Shown here: positions 24,601-32,013 of the stretch, in pieces
How the letters are laid out: each line of letters opens with the position of its first letter
Position numbering within the stretch: the stretch's first letter is position 1
NCBI GenBank assembly: GCA_947566075.1
Contig: CANOIM010000013.1
Coordinates: forward strand, 1-62,064
Length of the DNA: 62,064 bases
Direction: 5' to 3'
Source: an uncultured Eggerthellaceae bacterium
GTDB taxonomy: Bacteria > Actinomycetota > Coriobacteriia > Coriobacteriales > Eggerthellaceae
Notes under the pieces: model-generated
Databases searched by the model: none
What the model was told of the DNA's origin: nothing
The model's input: the letters and a program-made list of their open reading frames with translations, nothing else
Position numbers and translations under genes: made by a program

Positions 24601-25219
24601 ACCCGTGAAGAATGTCACCCAAGCCGTTGAGCTGGAGCGGGTGAGCATGCTGTTCCCCGGGCTCTCCCAGCCCGTGCTCTGCGGACTGGATGCTCACATC
24701 CCGAAGGAAAGCCTCACTGCCGTGGTCGGCCCCAGCGGAGCAGGGAAGAGCACCTTCGCGAAGCTCATCGCCCATGTTCTTGCGCCCACTGCGGGCACGG
24801 TGCGCACCCAGGGCAGCGTGGGGCTGATAGAGCAGGATGCCTATGTGTTCCATAAGACCTTGCGGGAGAACCTCTTGATAGCCAACGGACGTGCAACGGA
24901 TGAGCAGTTGGCCTGTATCTTGGGTCAGGTGGGGCTCTCGGGGCTGTTGGAGCGGTTGCCGAAGGGGTTGGACACGGTGCTGGCTGCCGGAGGAGAGGAT
25001 GTCTCGGGGGGCGAGGCCTGCCGTATCACCGTGGCACGGGCGCTGCTGGCTGGGTTCGATACCATCATCCTCGATGAGCCATTCCGTGCCTTGGATCCTG
25101 ATACTGAACGGGCTGTCATGGACACCATCCAAGAGGCCTTGGCTGACAAGACGGTGATCGTCATCACTCATCATATCCAGGATATCCGCCGCTTCGACGA
25201 TGTCATATTCCTGGGATAG
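21698..25219 (+). CDS. Fused CydDC-type ABC exporter (CydD and CydC halves in one chain)
   Basis: CydDC exports cysteine and glutathione and supports cytochrome bd assembly. This single chain of about 1174 residues holds two full half-transporters. The CydD-like half has LPKRVAMVAIPLAL, HFMDALRGLSTLRVFGRA, Walker A GPSGAGKST near residue 378, LSGGEAHRVALARAL and VVVLDEPTAHLD. The CydC-like half has a second membrane domain, Walker A GPSGAGKST near residue 1011, VSGGEACRITVARAL and TIILDEPFRALD. All ATPase motifs look intact. The start is uncertain: ATG 21698 has no clear ribosome-binding site, and GTG 21674 or 21731 are alternatives. No cydAB genes are in the window, so the substrate is inferred from family only. 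Confidence 0.85.
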   Translation: MGDDGLKGIQGVRTQQGICLGISLVSALLVCAQCAALSFAITALWQGVSFDQAIPAMLGFIGCFAGRLGLSALEDFLSCRFAFRVAHRLEREYLSALAFSGPALIQHFGPASSILAATTDIAKVRDYIAGILPKRVAMVAIPLALCVAIFAFDSVSGFIVAVCFPLIIIFMRLVGHTASDDAARRHAGFAQMSDHFMDALRGLSTLRVFGRAQGYGKAVFAASEEYRKQVMRTLRTATLSSTVLDIFATCGLAAVAIMLGFRLVEGSVGFFPALCVLLLVPESFIPIRRFAKGFHASLEGKSALAQVRQAIGFATNIASWQVGYESMENEPDLISALSRPGRPHISFQDVRFSYGEGPHILKDATFDLGEAQLVVVTGPSGAGKSTLLDILAGFNDPTSGCIRVNGVEAEALKRADWHARVAYIPQRPHIFNGSLRDNVRLLNPDASDDQVRDALRQVGLERLLEEGGGLDELLGEGGRPLSGGEAHRVALARALADPGRTVVVLDEPTAHLDILTEYDLERTLLEAFASKLVILATHQMHWTKRADVNLVVEGGQVRVGGPDIRAVEADDDLEWFKAHRGEEGRGAGAASAATVSLQERKSGEGSASDAVPGGGPSLLRSLFWNHGGLALLSILLSVVAALFASALMFTSGYMISLAAAIPFTVLALHLPSILVRIFGVGKPLIDYVERLLGHDWVLRATSLLRRRLFEAVERQEGVRSFKLGDVLATLAEDIASVQDFFLRCAFPLACALLLVVIVPLAASFASGLLGIVLFALLLLATAGIGLAALLLDRGRLEEAQEVTRSLYGILTDHVLGIRDVILSGQGSAFAERIAQVHERADGLERSLAARKRLRSFLCQLLMGFAVILCLIWSAQTFSLGSAGSPFIGGEHQGVLVGLLADLAPTGEAPWPPNWIAAFAICLFPLIEFLLPATEAFLEGDATRKGAHRLERILKGSGASVSPAKASLAPVKNVTQAVELERVSMLFPGLSQPVLCGLDAHIPKESLTAVVGPSGAGKSTFAKLIAHVLAPTAGTVRTQGSVGLIEQDAYVFHKTLRENLLIANGRATDEQLACILGQVGLSGLLERLPKGLDTVLAAGGEDVSGGEACRITVARALLAGFDTIILDEPFRALDPDTERAVMDTIQEALADKTVIVITHHIQDIRRFDDVIFLG

Positions 25220-25227
25220 ACGAGCAG

Positions 25228-25242
25228 AGCCCTAGAAGGGCT
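25228..25242 (+). terminator. Weak hairpin after the CydDC gene
   Basis: AGCCCT / AGGGCT (25228-25233 and 25237-25242) with a 3-base loop lies nine bases after the stop. There is no T-run, so it is at most a weak terminator. Confidence 0.3.
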
Positions 25243-25288
25243 AGAACGTCAAGGCTAGGTCCTTCATTTGGCATTCTTTTTGTAGCAA

Positions 25289-25310
25289 ATATCAAATTGT
25301 TTGATATAAT
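25289..25310 (+). promoter_or_regulatory. Promoter with overlapping palindromic operator
   Basis: A consensus -10 TATAAT (25305-25310) overlaps the right half of the palindrome ATATCAAA-ttg-TTTGATAT (25289-25307). A third ATATCAA copy lies at 25329-25335, just before the ATG. The layout suggests that a repressor silences the following accessory gene. Confidence 0.6.
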
Positions 25311-25336
25311 TCCCGAATTTGAAGGGAAATATCAAA

Positions 25337-26650
25337 ATGAATAATAAATATACAATCGCTCGACCGTTATATCTGAGAAAGCTCACGAGCCTGGCTTCTG
25401 CTGATGCAGTGAAAGTGATCACTGGTGTACGTCGGTGCGGAAAATCAACACTGCTCGCTATCTATCGTGAGTATTTGAAAGAACATGGAACAGATGAAGC
25501 GCAGATCATCGAGATAAACTTCGAAAGCATGACCTTTGAGAGCCTCCGTAACCCCTTTAGGCTTCATGAATATATAAGAGCCTATATTGAAGCGTCGTTC
25601 TTTGAGGATGGATTCCATCTGCTCATCGATGAAGTGCAGGAAGTGGGAGAATGGGCGAAGGCGATTAATAGCATTCGAACGACCTTTTCCATAGATGTAT
25701 GTGTAACGGGGTCGAATTCGCGGCTCTTTGCAGGCGAGGATCTAACATATCTCGCAGGAAGATATGTTGAACTGAGGATGTATCCTCTCTCGTTAAGGGA
25801 ATTCGAGATGTTCCGCAACTATAGGAATGCATCTGCCCCAGACTCCTCTGAAGAGCTCTTCGCTGATTTCATTTCTCAGGGGTCTTTTCCTGCTGTGGCA
25901 GCATCGAGCAATCCCGAGATACGCCAGGCGCTCCTAGCGGGTCTTGTAGATTCTGTCATCGTGCGCGATGTGCTTCAACGAGGTCATATCGAAAACGATT
26001 CCCTCTTTCGACGCGTTGGGCAATTCGTTTTCGAGAACATAGGATCGGAGATATCTGCTAATAGAATAGCTAACACGCTACGTACAGCTGGATACAAGAT
26101 AACGACTAACACGGTGGACCGCTACCTGGACCTGATGTGCGACGCGTTCGTTCTCTACCGATGCTTCCGCTATGACATTCGAGGCCGGGAACGACTGAGA
26201 ACGAACTGCAAATACTATGTCGTCGATCCTGGATTGCGGAATGCCTTTTTGGGAGAACGTCCTCGGGACATGGGCCATATCCTTGAGAACCTGGTTTACC
26301 TTGAGCTGCTACGACGCGGCTTCGAGGTGACAGTGGGGCGCATAGACGGGCGTGAGATCGATTTTGTCATCGTCGATCATACCGAACGGGCCTACCTGCA
26401 GTTTTGTCAAACCCTTGGCGATAGCAATGTGGAAGAGCGAGAGTTCTCTTCGCTCCTTGCCGTGCGTGACGCCTATCCCAAGTTCATCCTGAGTATGGAT
26501 GCCATCGACTATTCCCATGATGGAGTCACGCATATGAATATCGCAGAGTTTCTGCGAGGGGCTAGTTTACGGATGCCCTCTGATGCTGTCTCAACGCATC
26601 GGGAGCAGTATGTATTCGACGTGACCAAGTCCACTGGACTGGCTTTGTAG
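25337..26650 (+). CDS. AAA ATPase with DUF4143 domain (accessory)
   Basis: The 437-residue protein belongs to the large group of stand-alone AAA_14/DUF4143 ATPases. It shows Walker A at 30-38 (GVRRCGKST), Walker B HLLIDEVQEV, CVTGSNSRLF and YLAGRYVELRMYPLSLREF, then the restriction-endonuclease-like C-terminal part with GFEVTVGRIDGREIDFVI. These genes are strain-variable and their role is unknown. ATG 25337 was chosen for its GAAGGG ribosome-binding site; a TTG at 25319 is in frame. Composition is AT-richer than its neighbours, and Ile-Asp/Glu pairs use ATC, unlike the core genes, so it looks acquired. It interrupts an otherwise continuous core stretch. Confidence 0.88.
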   Translation: MNNKYTIARPLYLRKLTSLASADAVKVITGVRRCGKSTLLAIYREYLKEHGTDEAQIIEINFESMTFESLRNPFRLHEYIRAYIEASFFEDGFHLLIDEVQEVGEWAKAINSIRTTFSIDVCVTGSNSRLFAGEDLTYLAGRYVELRMYPLSLREFEMFRNYRNASAPDSSEELFADFISQGSFPAVAASSNPEIRQALLAGLVDSVIVRDVLQRGHIENDSLFRRVGQFVFENIGSEISANRIANTLRTAGYKITTNTVDRYLDLMCDAFVLYRCFRYDIRGRERLRTNCKYYVVDPGLRNAFLGERPRDMGHILENLVYLELLRRGFEVTVGRIDGREIDFVIVDHTERAYLQFCQTLGDSNVEEREFSSLLAVRDAYPKFILSMDAIDYSHDGVTHMNIAEFLRGASLRMPSDAVSTHREQYVFDVTKSTGLAL

Positions 26651-26651
26651 A

Positions 26652-26682
26652 TTGACGTTTTGCGTCCCATGCGTAGTAGAAT
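26652..26682 (+). promoter_or_regulatory. Promoter for the small membrane protein-dus-hemW unit
   Basis: TTGACG (26652-26657) and TAGAAT (26677-26682) are good -35 and -10 matches, although the spacer is 19 bases, longer than the ideal 17. Confidence 0.45.
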
Positions 26683-26721
26683 GGGCATCGGTCCTTTTCA
26701 TCATCTTCGTTTGAGGCTATC

Positions 26722-26919
26722 ATGCATCCCATGGCAAAACGCGAAGAATATGACTGGCTGAACGACCCCTTCGATGAGAAGAAGATCGCTGAGGAGCAAG
26801 AGCAGGCGAAGATGTCTGGATGCTCTCGGATGGGCGTGCTCATCGCAGCCATCGTGGTGGTGGTCATCATCGCGCTCTTCGCAGTCGTCTCCTGTTCTGT
26901 GCTCACCCTAGGTGCCTGA
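26722..26919 (+). CDS. Small single-pass membrane protein
   Basis: The 65-residue protein has an acidic/basic N-terminal half (MAKREEYDWLNDPFDEKKI) and one hydrophobic helix (VLIAAIVVVVIIALFAVV) near the C-terminus. The start at 26722 has GAGG at a suitable distance; an ATG at 26731 is also possible. It ends three bases before the dus start, so the two are probably coexpressed. No family recognised; a membrane-tethered partner is conceivable but unsupported. Confidence 0.65.
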   Translation: MHPMAKREEYDWLNDPFDEKKIAEEQEQAKMSGCSRMGVLIAAIVVVVIIALFAVVSCSVLTLGA

Positions 26920-26922
26920 CCG

Positions 26923-27903
26923 GTGACGCTAAAGAACGGGCTCTTCGCAGATCACCCGGTGCTGTTGGCCCCCATGGCGGGGGTCACTGATGCCGCCTTT
27001 CGCACCCTTTGCCGTGAGCAGGGAGCTGACCTCACCTACACAGAGATGGTATCGGCCAAGGGGCTCTCCTACGCTAATGACAAGACGCGTCATCTGGTGG
27101 ATCTGGGTGAAGGGGAAACGGAAGTGGCCGTGCAGCTGTTCGGTCATGAGCCCGATACCCTGGCCTCCATGGCCGGCTGGGTGGAACAGGAGCTGGGGGA
27201 GCAGCTGGTGCTCGTGGATATCAACATGGGCTGCCCTGCTCGTAAGATCGTCTCAAAGGGGGACGGGAGCGCCCTCATGAAGGATGTCTCCCTGGCCGCC
27301 TCCATCGTGTCGGCGGTGAAGGCTGCGGTGAGCCATCCTGTCACCGCTAAGTTCCGCAGGGGTTGGTCTGTGGAGGCCGGGGAGAGCGCCCCGGCCTTCG
27401 CCCGCGCCCTGGAGGAGGCGGGGGCTGATGCCCTCTGTGTCCACGGCCGCTATGCCACCCAGATGTACAAGGGTCAGGCCAGTTGGAGCGCGGTAGCCCG
27501 CGTGAAGGAGGCTGTTTCCATCCCCGTCATAGGCAATGGGGATGTGCGTAGCGGGGTAGATGCCCAGGCTCTGGTGGACCAGACGGGCTGTGACGGCGTC
27601 ATGGTGGCCCGAGGCGCTGAGGGTAACCCGTGGATCTTCGCTGAGATGAAGGCGGCTCTCAAAGGCGCTCCTGCTCCCACGTCACCCACAGCCCAGGAGC
27701 GCATGGCCCTGGCGAAGCGCCATGTCCGGATGCTTGCTCAGCTCAAGGATGGCCGTCTGGCTCCCATGCGCAAGCATGGTGCGTGGTATGTGGCAGGCCT
27801 TCCCGGAGCATCTGTGGCCCGCGGGCGCTTGAATCAGTGCTCTACGGTTGAGGAGTTCTGTGCGGTGTTCGATGCTGTAGCGGAGCGCAGCCATGCCGCA
27901 TGA
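26923..27903 (+). CDS. dus: tRNA dihydrouridine synthase
   Basis: The flavoenzyme reduces uridines in the tRNA D-loop. The 326-residue protein shows the family hallmarks LLAPMAGVTDAAFR, VDINMGCPARKIV with the catalytic Cys, and IGNGDVRSG ... GVMVARGAEGNPW, which binds FMN. It begins with GTG. Length and motifs fit the DusB group. The hemW start overlaps its last 11 bases. Confidence 0.93.
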   Translation: MTLKNGLFADHPVLLAPMAGVTDAAFRTLCREQGADLTYTEMVSAKGLSYANDKTRHLVDLGEGETEVAVQLFGHEPDTLASMAGWVEQELGEQLVLVDINMGCPARKIVSKGDGSALMKDVSLAASIVSAVKAAVSHPVTAKFRRGWSVEAGESAPAFARALEEAGADALCVHGRYATQMYKGQASWSAVARVKEAVSIPVIGNGDVRSGVDAQALVDQTGCDGVMVARGAEGNPWIFAEMKAALKGAPAPTSPTAQERMALAKRHVRMLAQLKDGRLAPMRKHGAWYVAGLPGASVARGRLNQCSTVEEFCAVFDAVAERSHAA

Positions 27904-28999
27904 CGCCTACCAGGGGCTCTATATCCATCTGCCCTTCTGCGCCTCAAAATGCCACTATTGTGATTTCGACTCCCTGCCTTATATGCCTGATGACCCCTAT
28001 ATCACCGAATATGTGGAAGGCTTGATAGGGGACATTCGAAGGCTCTCCAAGGAAGGGAAGCTGACGGATATCCGCACCATCTATGTGGGCGGGGGCACGC
28101 CCACCCATGTGGGCACCAAGCACTTGGGTTCGCTCATGTACGCCCTGAGCCTCTTCGTCGATCTTTCCCAGGTGGAGGAATACACCGTGGAAGCCAACCC
28201 GGAGAGCCTGACGGGGCCTTTGGTGAAGGATATGTGGGCCCTAGGGGCGAACCGGCTTTCCTTGGGCGTGCAGTCCTTCGATGATGGTCTGCTCAAGGCT
28301 ATCGGGCGCATCCATAGCGCATCGGACGCGCTTCGGGCTCTAGAGGCGGCTCAGACGCGCTTTGAGAACGTGAGCCTTGACCTCATGTGCGGCCTTCCTG
28401 GGCAGACCGTGGAAGGTTCGGCGGCGGACGTCTCCCAAGCGGTGAGCCTGGGCGTTCCCCACGTGAGCCTCTATCCGCTCTCCCTGGAGAAGGGCACCAA
28501 GCTCTATAGGCGTCGTCGCAAGCTAGACTTGCCAACAGAAGATGATCAGGCGGACATGATGGAGGAGGCTCACCGGTTGCTGGAGGGGGCGGGGCTTCTC
28601 CGCTATGAGGTGGCAAGCCACGCGCGGCCCGGTTTTCAGAGCAAGCACAACCAGAGCTATTGGATGGGCGTGCCCTATCTAGGGTTGGGGCGATCGGCGG
28701 TCACCATGACCCAGAATGATGAGCGGCGCATGCGGGTGCGCAACGGTGCGGTGGAAGATGACCTGGATGCCGCCCAGATGGCAGCGGAGGACGCCATGTT
28801 GGCCATGCGGATGGCTGCGGGCCTCTCAAGGGAGCGGGCGCGTCAGATGACAGAGCTGCTCCCAGAGCTGCCCGAACGCCTTCGCTCCCTTGAGCAGGTG
28901 GGGCTCCTGCGGCAGGATGAGGCAGGCTGGCACCCCACCGAACGGGGATGGCTTCTGGGCAATGAGCTTTTCGGCGAGCTTCTCTCCCTTGCACCTTGA
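27893..28999 (+). CDS. hemW: Radical SAM heme chaperone HemW-like protein
   Basis: The 368-residue protein has GLYIHLPFCASKCHYCDF (C-x3-C-x2-C cluster ligands plus the extra Cys), IYVGGGTP and the C-terminal HemW domain with SYWMGVPYLGLG. HemW inserts heme into respiratory proteins; it is often misannotated as an oxygen-independent coproporphyrinogen oxidase. It overlaps dus by 11 bases and precedes hrcA, a common arrangement in Gram-positives. Confidence 0.9.
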   Translation: MPHDAYQGLYIHLPFCASKCHYCDFDSLPYMPDDPYITEYVEGLIGDIRRLSKEGKLTDIRTIYVGGGTPTHVGTKHLGSLMYALSLFVDLSQVEEYTVEANPESLTGPLVKDMWALGANRLSLGVQSFDDGLLKAIGRIHSASDALRALEAAQTRFENVSLDLMCGLPGQTVEGSAADVSQAVSLGVPHVSLYPLSLEKGTKLYRRRRKLDLPTEDDQADMMEEAHRLLEGAGLLRYEVASHARPGFQSKHNQSYWMGVPYLGLGRSAVTMTQNDERRMRVRNGAVEDDLDAAQMAAEDAMLAMRMAAGLSRERARQMTELLPELPERLRSLEQVGLLRQDEAGWHPTERGWLLGNELFGELLSLAP

Positions 29000-29029
29000 T
29001 TGCTGGCACTCGAGCAGCTAGACTGCTAG
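28996..29029 (+). promoter_or_regulatory. hrcA promoter with a CIRCE-like operator
   Basis: TTGATT (28996-29001) and TAGACT (29019-29024) with a 17-base spacer form a plausible promoter. Overlapping it at 29003-29029 is CTGGCACTC, nine bases, then GACTGCTAG. Each half matches 7 of 9 positions of the CIRCE consensus TTAGCACTC-N9-GAGTGCTAA, with the exact N9 spacing. HrcA, encoded next, is the CIRCE repressor, so autoregulation is expected. Confidence 0.7.
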
Positions 29030-29066
29030 AAAACGAATCCGGTACACAAGAAGGGTCACACACAAG

Positions 29067-30071
29067 ATGCTCTCGAACAGGCGCCAGCAGATCCTCTGCG
29101 CGTTGATAGAGGAGTACGTTGCCAATGCGTGCCCCGTGGGCTCGCGTACCATCGCTGAGCACCATGACCTGGGCGTGAGCCCTGCCACCATCCGCAATGA
29201 GCTCTCCGCCTTGGAGGAGGCGGGCTACATCACTCAGCCCCATACCTCTGCCGGGCGCGTTCCCACCGATGCGGGCTACCGTGAGTTCGTGGATGAGATC
29301 CTGGCGGCGGCCGGTGATGACCCATTGCTCCCGCAGCTCTCTCAGATAGAGGCCATCCGCGCCAGCGCTGACGCCTTGGATGACCTGATCGAGCGCACTA
29401 ACGCGGAACTGGCGCGCTTCACCCAGTGCCTTTCGGTCATCATGGCTCCCAAGCAGGATGCCTCCCGCATCCGTCAGGTGTCCCTGGTATCCCTCTCAGA
29501 CCATTCTGCCTTGGTCGTGCTGGTCACTGAAGACGGCCAGGTGGCCAATGAGCATGCGCTGTTCGCTGACCCTGCTTCGCCGGAGGACATCTCTTCTCTC
29601 GAGCGCGCCTTGAACGAGGCCTATCAGGGGCGCGCGGCCAGTGAGGTGTCTGCCGAAGGCGTTCCCGAGCGCATCCTGAGGGCTCCTGCGGCCAAAGCCG
29701 TCACTCGCGCGCTCAAGGCAGCGGCAGCGCGCCTCACCCGCACCCGGGCCACACGCTCGGGCATGAGCACCCTGCTGCGTAAGCCGGAGTTCCATGAATC
29801 CGAGGCATTGCTGCCAGTGATGGAGATCCTGGAAGATGATACGGTGCTCTTCAAGGCTCTGGATGAGAACGGCATCTGCGAAGGGGATATCTGCATCAGG
29901 ATCGGGCGCGAGAACGCCTCTGAGCGCCTCTTCGGCGTATCGGTCATCGCCGGGATCTATGGCCGGGGGGATGCCCAGGGGATCGTGGCCGTCATCGGGC
30001 CTACGCGCATGGATTACTCACGGACCATCGGGGCTGTTCGGGCAGCTCAGGATGTCCTGAAAGACGAATGA
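29067..30071 (+). CDS. hrcA: Heat-inducible transcription repressor HrcA
   Basis: HrcA represses chaperone genes by binding CIRCE. The 334-residue protein has the N-terminal winged helix (RRQQILCALIEEYVANACPVGSRTI; SPATIRNELSALEEAGYI) followed by QPHTSAGRVPTDAGYR, a signature of the family. The C-terminal GAF-like domain ends with VIGPTRMDYSRTI. It is followed by dnaJ; grpE and dnaK are not in the window. Confidence 0.97.
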   Translation: MLSNRRQQILCALIEEYVANACPVGSRTIAEHHDLGVSPATIRNELSALEEAGYITQPHTSAGRVPTDAGYREFVDEILAAAGDDPLLPQLSQIEAIRASADALDDLIERTNAELARFTQCLSVIMAPKQDASRIRQVSLVSLSDHSALVVLVTEDGQVANEHALFADPASPEDISSLERALNEAYQGRAASEVSAEGVPERILRAPAAKAVTRALKAAAARLTRTRATRSGMSTLLRKPEFHESEALLPVMEILEDDTVLFKALDENGICEGDICIRIGRENASERLFGVSVIAGIYGRGDAQGIVAVIGPTRMDYSRTIGAVRAAQDVLKDE

Positions 30072-30082
30072 GGGGATAGACG

Positions 30083-31216
30083 ATGCCAGCAACCGCACAG
30101 AAGGACCTCTATGAGATACTCGGGGTCAGCAGAGACGCCTCAGAGGCTGAGATCAAGAAGGCGTTCCGACATAAGGCCCGGGAGCTCCATCCGGATGTGA
30201 ACAAGTCCGCCAATGCGGAAGAGGAGTTCAAAGAGCTCAACGAGGCCTATGACGTGCTCTCAGATGCTCAGAAGCGGGCTCAGTACGACCGCTTCGGCAC
30301 CATTCCGGGCGCTGCGGGATCAGGCCCGGGCTATGTTGACTTCGAGGATATCTTCGGCGGCTTCGGAGGCATGGGGGATATCTTCTCCACCTTCTTCGGC
30401 GGCGCTGCCCGCTCCCAGCAGGTGCGCCGAGAGGGTCGGGACATGGGCCTGGGCATCACGGTCAGCTTGGAAGATGCGGCCCGAGGCACCTCAAAGGAGG
30501 TCATCTACGACCGCCTGGCCACCTGCCCTGATTGCGATGGGGCGGGCATTGGCGAAGGCGGCGAAGAGAAGACGTGCGAACGCTGTGGCGGCTCAGGCCG
30601 GGTGACCGTGGTCCAGCGCACCATGTTCGGCGATATGCAATCCTCCACCACCTGCTCTGAGTGCGAGGGCACCGGCAAGATCATCGAAGGGGCTTGCGAG
30701 GAATGCCAGGGCCAAGGCCGGGTGCCTGACCGGCAGAAGGTCTCCGTGGATATCCCCGCCGGCATCAGGGATGGCCAGCAGATGCGCGTTCCCAACCTAG
30801 GTGAGGCGGGCATGCGAGGAGCCTCTTCCGGGGACCTCATCGTCACCATCCGCATCCAGCCCGATGACTACTTCCAGAGAGACGGGGATGATCTCCATGT
30901 GGCGGTCACCATCTCCATGGTCCAGGCGGCCTTGGGCGCCCGCATCACGGTGGATGGCATCATGGAAGGCGAAGAGGTTGAGGTCAAGGTGCCCGAAGGC
31001 ACCCAATCCGGGGACGTGCTCAAGGTGAAGGGCCGGGGCATGCCGCGGCTTCGCAGCTCTGCGCGGGGGAACCTCTATGTGCACGTGAGCGTCAAGATCC
31101 CGAAGAAGCTCAACAAGAAGGAGCGCGGGCTTCTGGAGAAGCTGGCTTTGGAGATGGGGGAGGAAACCCAGGGGGAGCGCTCACCCTTAGAGAAGCTCAA
31201 GGACTTCTTCGGCTAA
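30083..31216 (+). CDS. dnaJ: Chaperone DnaJ
   Basis: The 377-residue J-protein delivers clients to DnaK. It has a J-domain with HPD at 36-38, a Gly/Phe-rich linker, four CxxCxGxG-type zinc repeats (CPDCDGAG, CERCGGSG, CSECEGTG, CEECQGQG) and the C-terminal substrate-binding domains. It starts 11 bases after hrcA with GAGGGGATAGACG upstream, so it is in the same CIRCE-controlled unit. Confidence 0.97.
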   Translation: MPATAQKDLYEILGVSRDASEAEIKKAFRHKARELHPDVNKSANAEEEFKELNEAYDVLSDAQKRAQYDRFGTIPGAAGSGPGYVDFEDIFGGFGGMGDIFSTFFGGAARSQQVRREGRDMGLGITVSLEDAARGTSKEVIYDRLATCPDCDGAGIGEGGEEKTCERCGGSGRVTVVQRTMFGDMQSSTTCSECEGTGKIIEGACEECQGQGRVPDRQKVSVDIPAGIRDGQQMRVPNLGEAGMRGASSGDLIVTIRIQPDDYFQRDGDDLHVAVTISMVQAALGARITVDGIMEGEEVEVKVPEGTQSGDVLKVKGRGMPRLRSSARGNLYVHVSVKIPKKLNKKERGLLEKLALEMGEETQGERSPLEKLKDFFG

Positions 31217-31233
31217 GGGCCCAAGCAGCAGCC

Positions 31234-32013
31234 ATGTCCCTCCATCAGCTATTCTTGGAAGATCAGATCCTGGCCCATCAGACAGATGCTGTCTTCCCCT
31301 TGCGCCTGACCCCGGAAGATGCCAAGCACGTTCGCGTCCTGCGCTTGATCCCCGGTGAGCACATCGCCGTCATAGATGCATCCGGGGATTACTTCGAATG
31401 CCAGGTGGAAGCCGTCTCAGACGGCTTGACCGTGCGCATCTGCCGAAGGGCTGAGGTGCCCGAACGGCCCCAGGTCATGCTCGTCCAGGGCCTGGCTAAG
31501 GGTGACAAGATGGATACGGTGATACGCCAGGGTACGGAATTGGGGGTTGCTGCCTTCGTGCCCCTGGCCTGCGAGCGGTCTGTGGTGAAGCTGGATAGCG
31601 CCAAGGAGGCGAAGCGGGCTCGCCGTTGGCAGGCTATCGCCAAGAGCGCCGCCATGCAGTCCGGCCAACCATCCATCCCAGAGATATCCCCCCTGCGAAC
31701 GGTGGAGGAGGTCTGCTCGCTGCTGGCTCAGGCCACGGCGGTGGCCATCTGCTGGGAGGAGGCGCCCTTGGAGGGGCGCATGGGATATGCCATCCAGAAG
31801 GGGAGGGCTGCCTGCGGCGCCGTGCATCCTTCCGATGTGCGGCTGGCCGTGGTGGTAGGGCCGGAAGGAGGCCTTGCCGCCTCTGAGGTGGATCAGCTCC
31901 TAGCTTGCAATCCCCGGGCCTCCTTGGTGTCATTGGGCTCATCCATCCTGCGCACGGAAACGGCAGGGGTGGTGGCCTGCGCTTTGGCCCTCTACGAGCT
32001 TGGGTGCCTCTAG
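31234..32013 (+). CDS. rsmE: 16S rRNA (uracil-1498-N3)-methyltransferase
   Basis: RsmE methylates U1498 of 16S rRNA using SAM. The 259-residue protein has the N-terminal PUA-like domain (HVRVLRLIPGEHIAVIDASG) and the SPOUT knot with VVVGPEGGLAASEVDQL and SLGSSILRTETAGVVA. It follows dnaJ, the order seen in many Gram-positives (dnaJ-prmA-rsmE), with prmA missing here. Confidence 0.95.
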   Translation: MSLHQLFLEDQILAHQTDAVFPLRLTPEDAKHVRVLRLIPGEHIAVIDASGDYFECQVEAVSDGLTVRICRRAEVPERPQVMLVQGLAKGDKMDTVIRQGTELGVAAFVPLACERSVVKLDSAKEAKRARRWQAIAKSAAMQSGQPSIPEISPLRTVEEVCSLLAQATAVAICWEEAPLEGRMGYAIQKGRAACGAVHPSDVRLAVVVGPEGGLAASEVDQLLACNPRASLVSLGSSILRTETAGVVACALALYELGCL

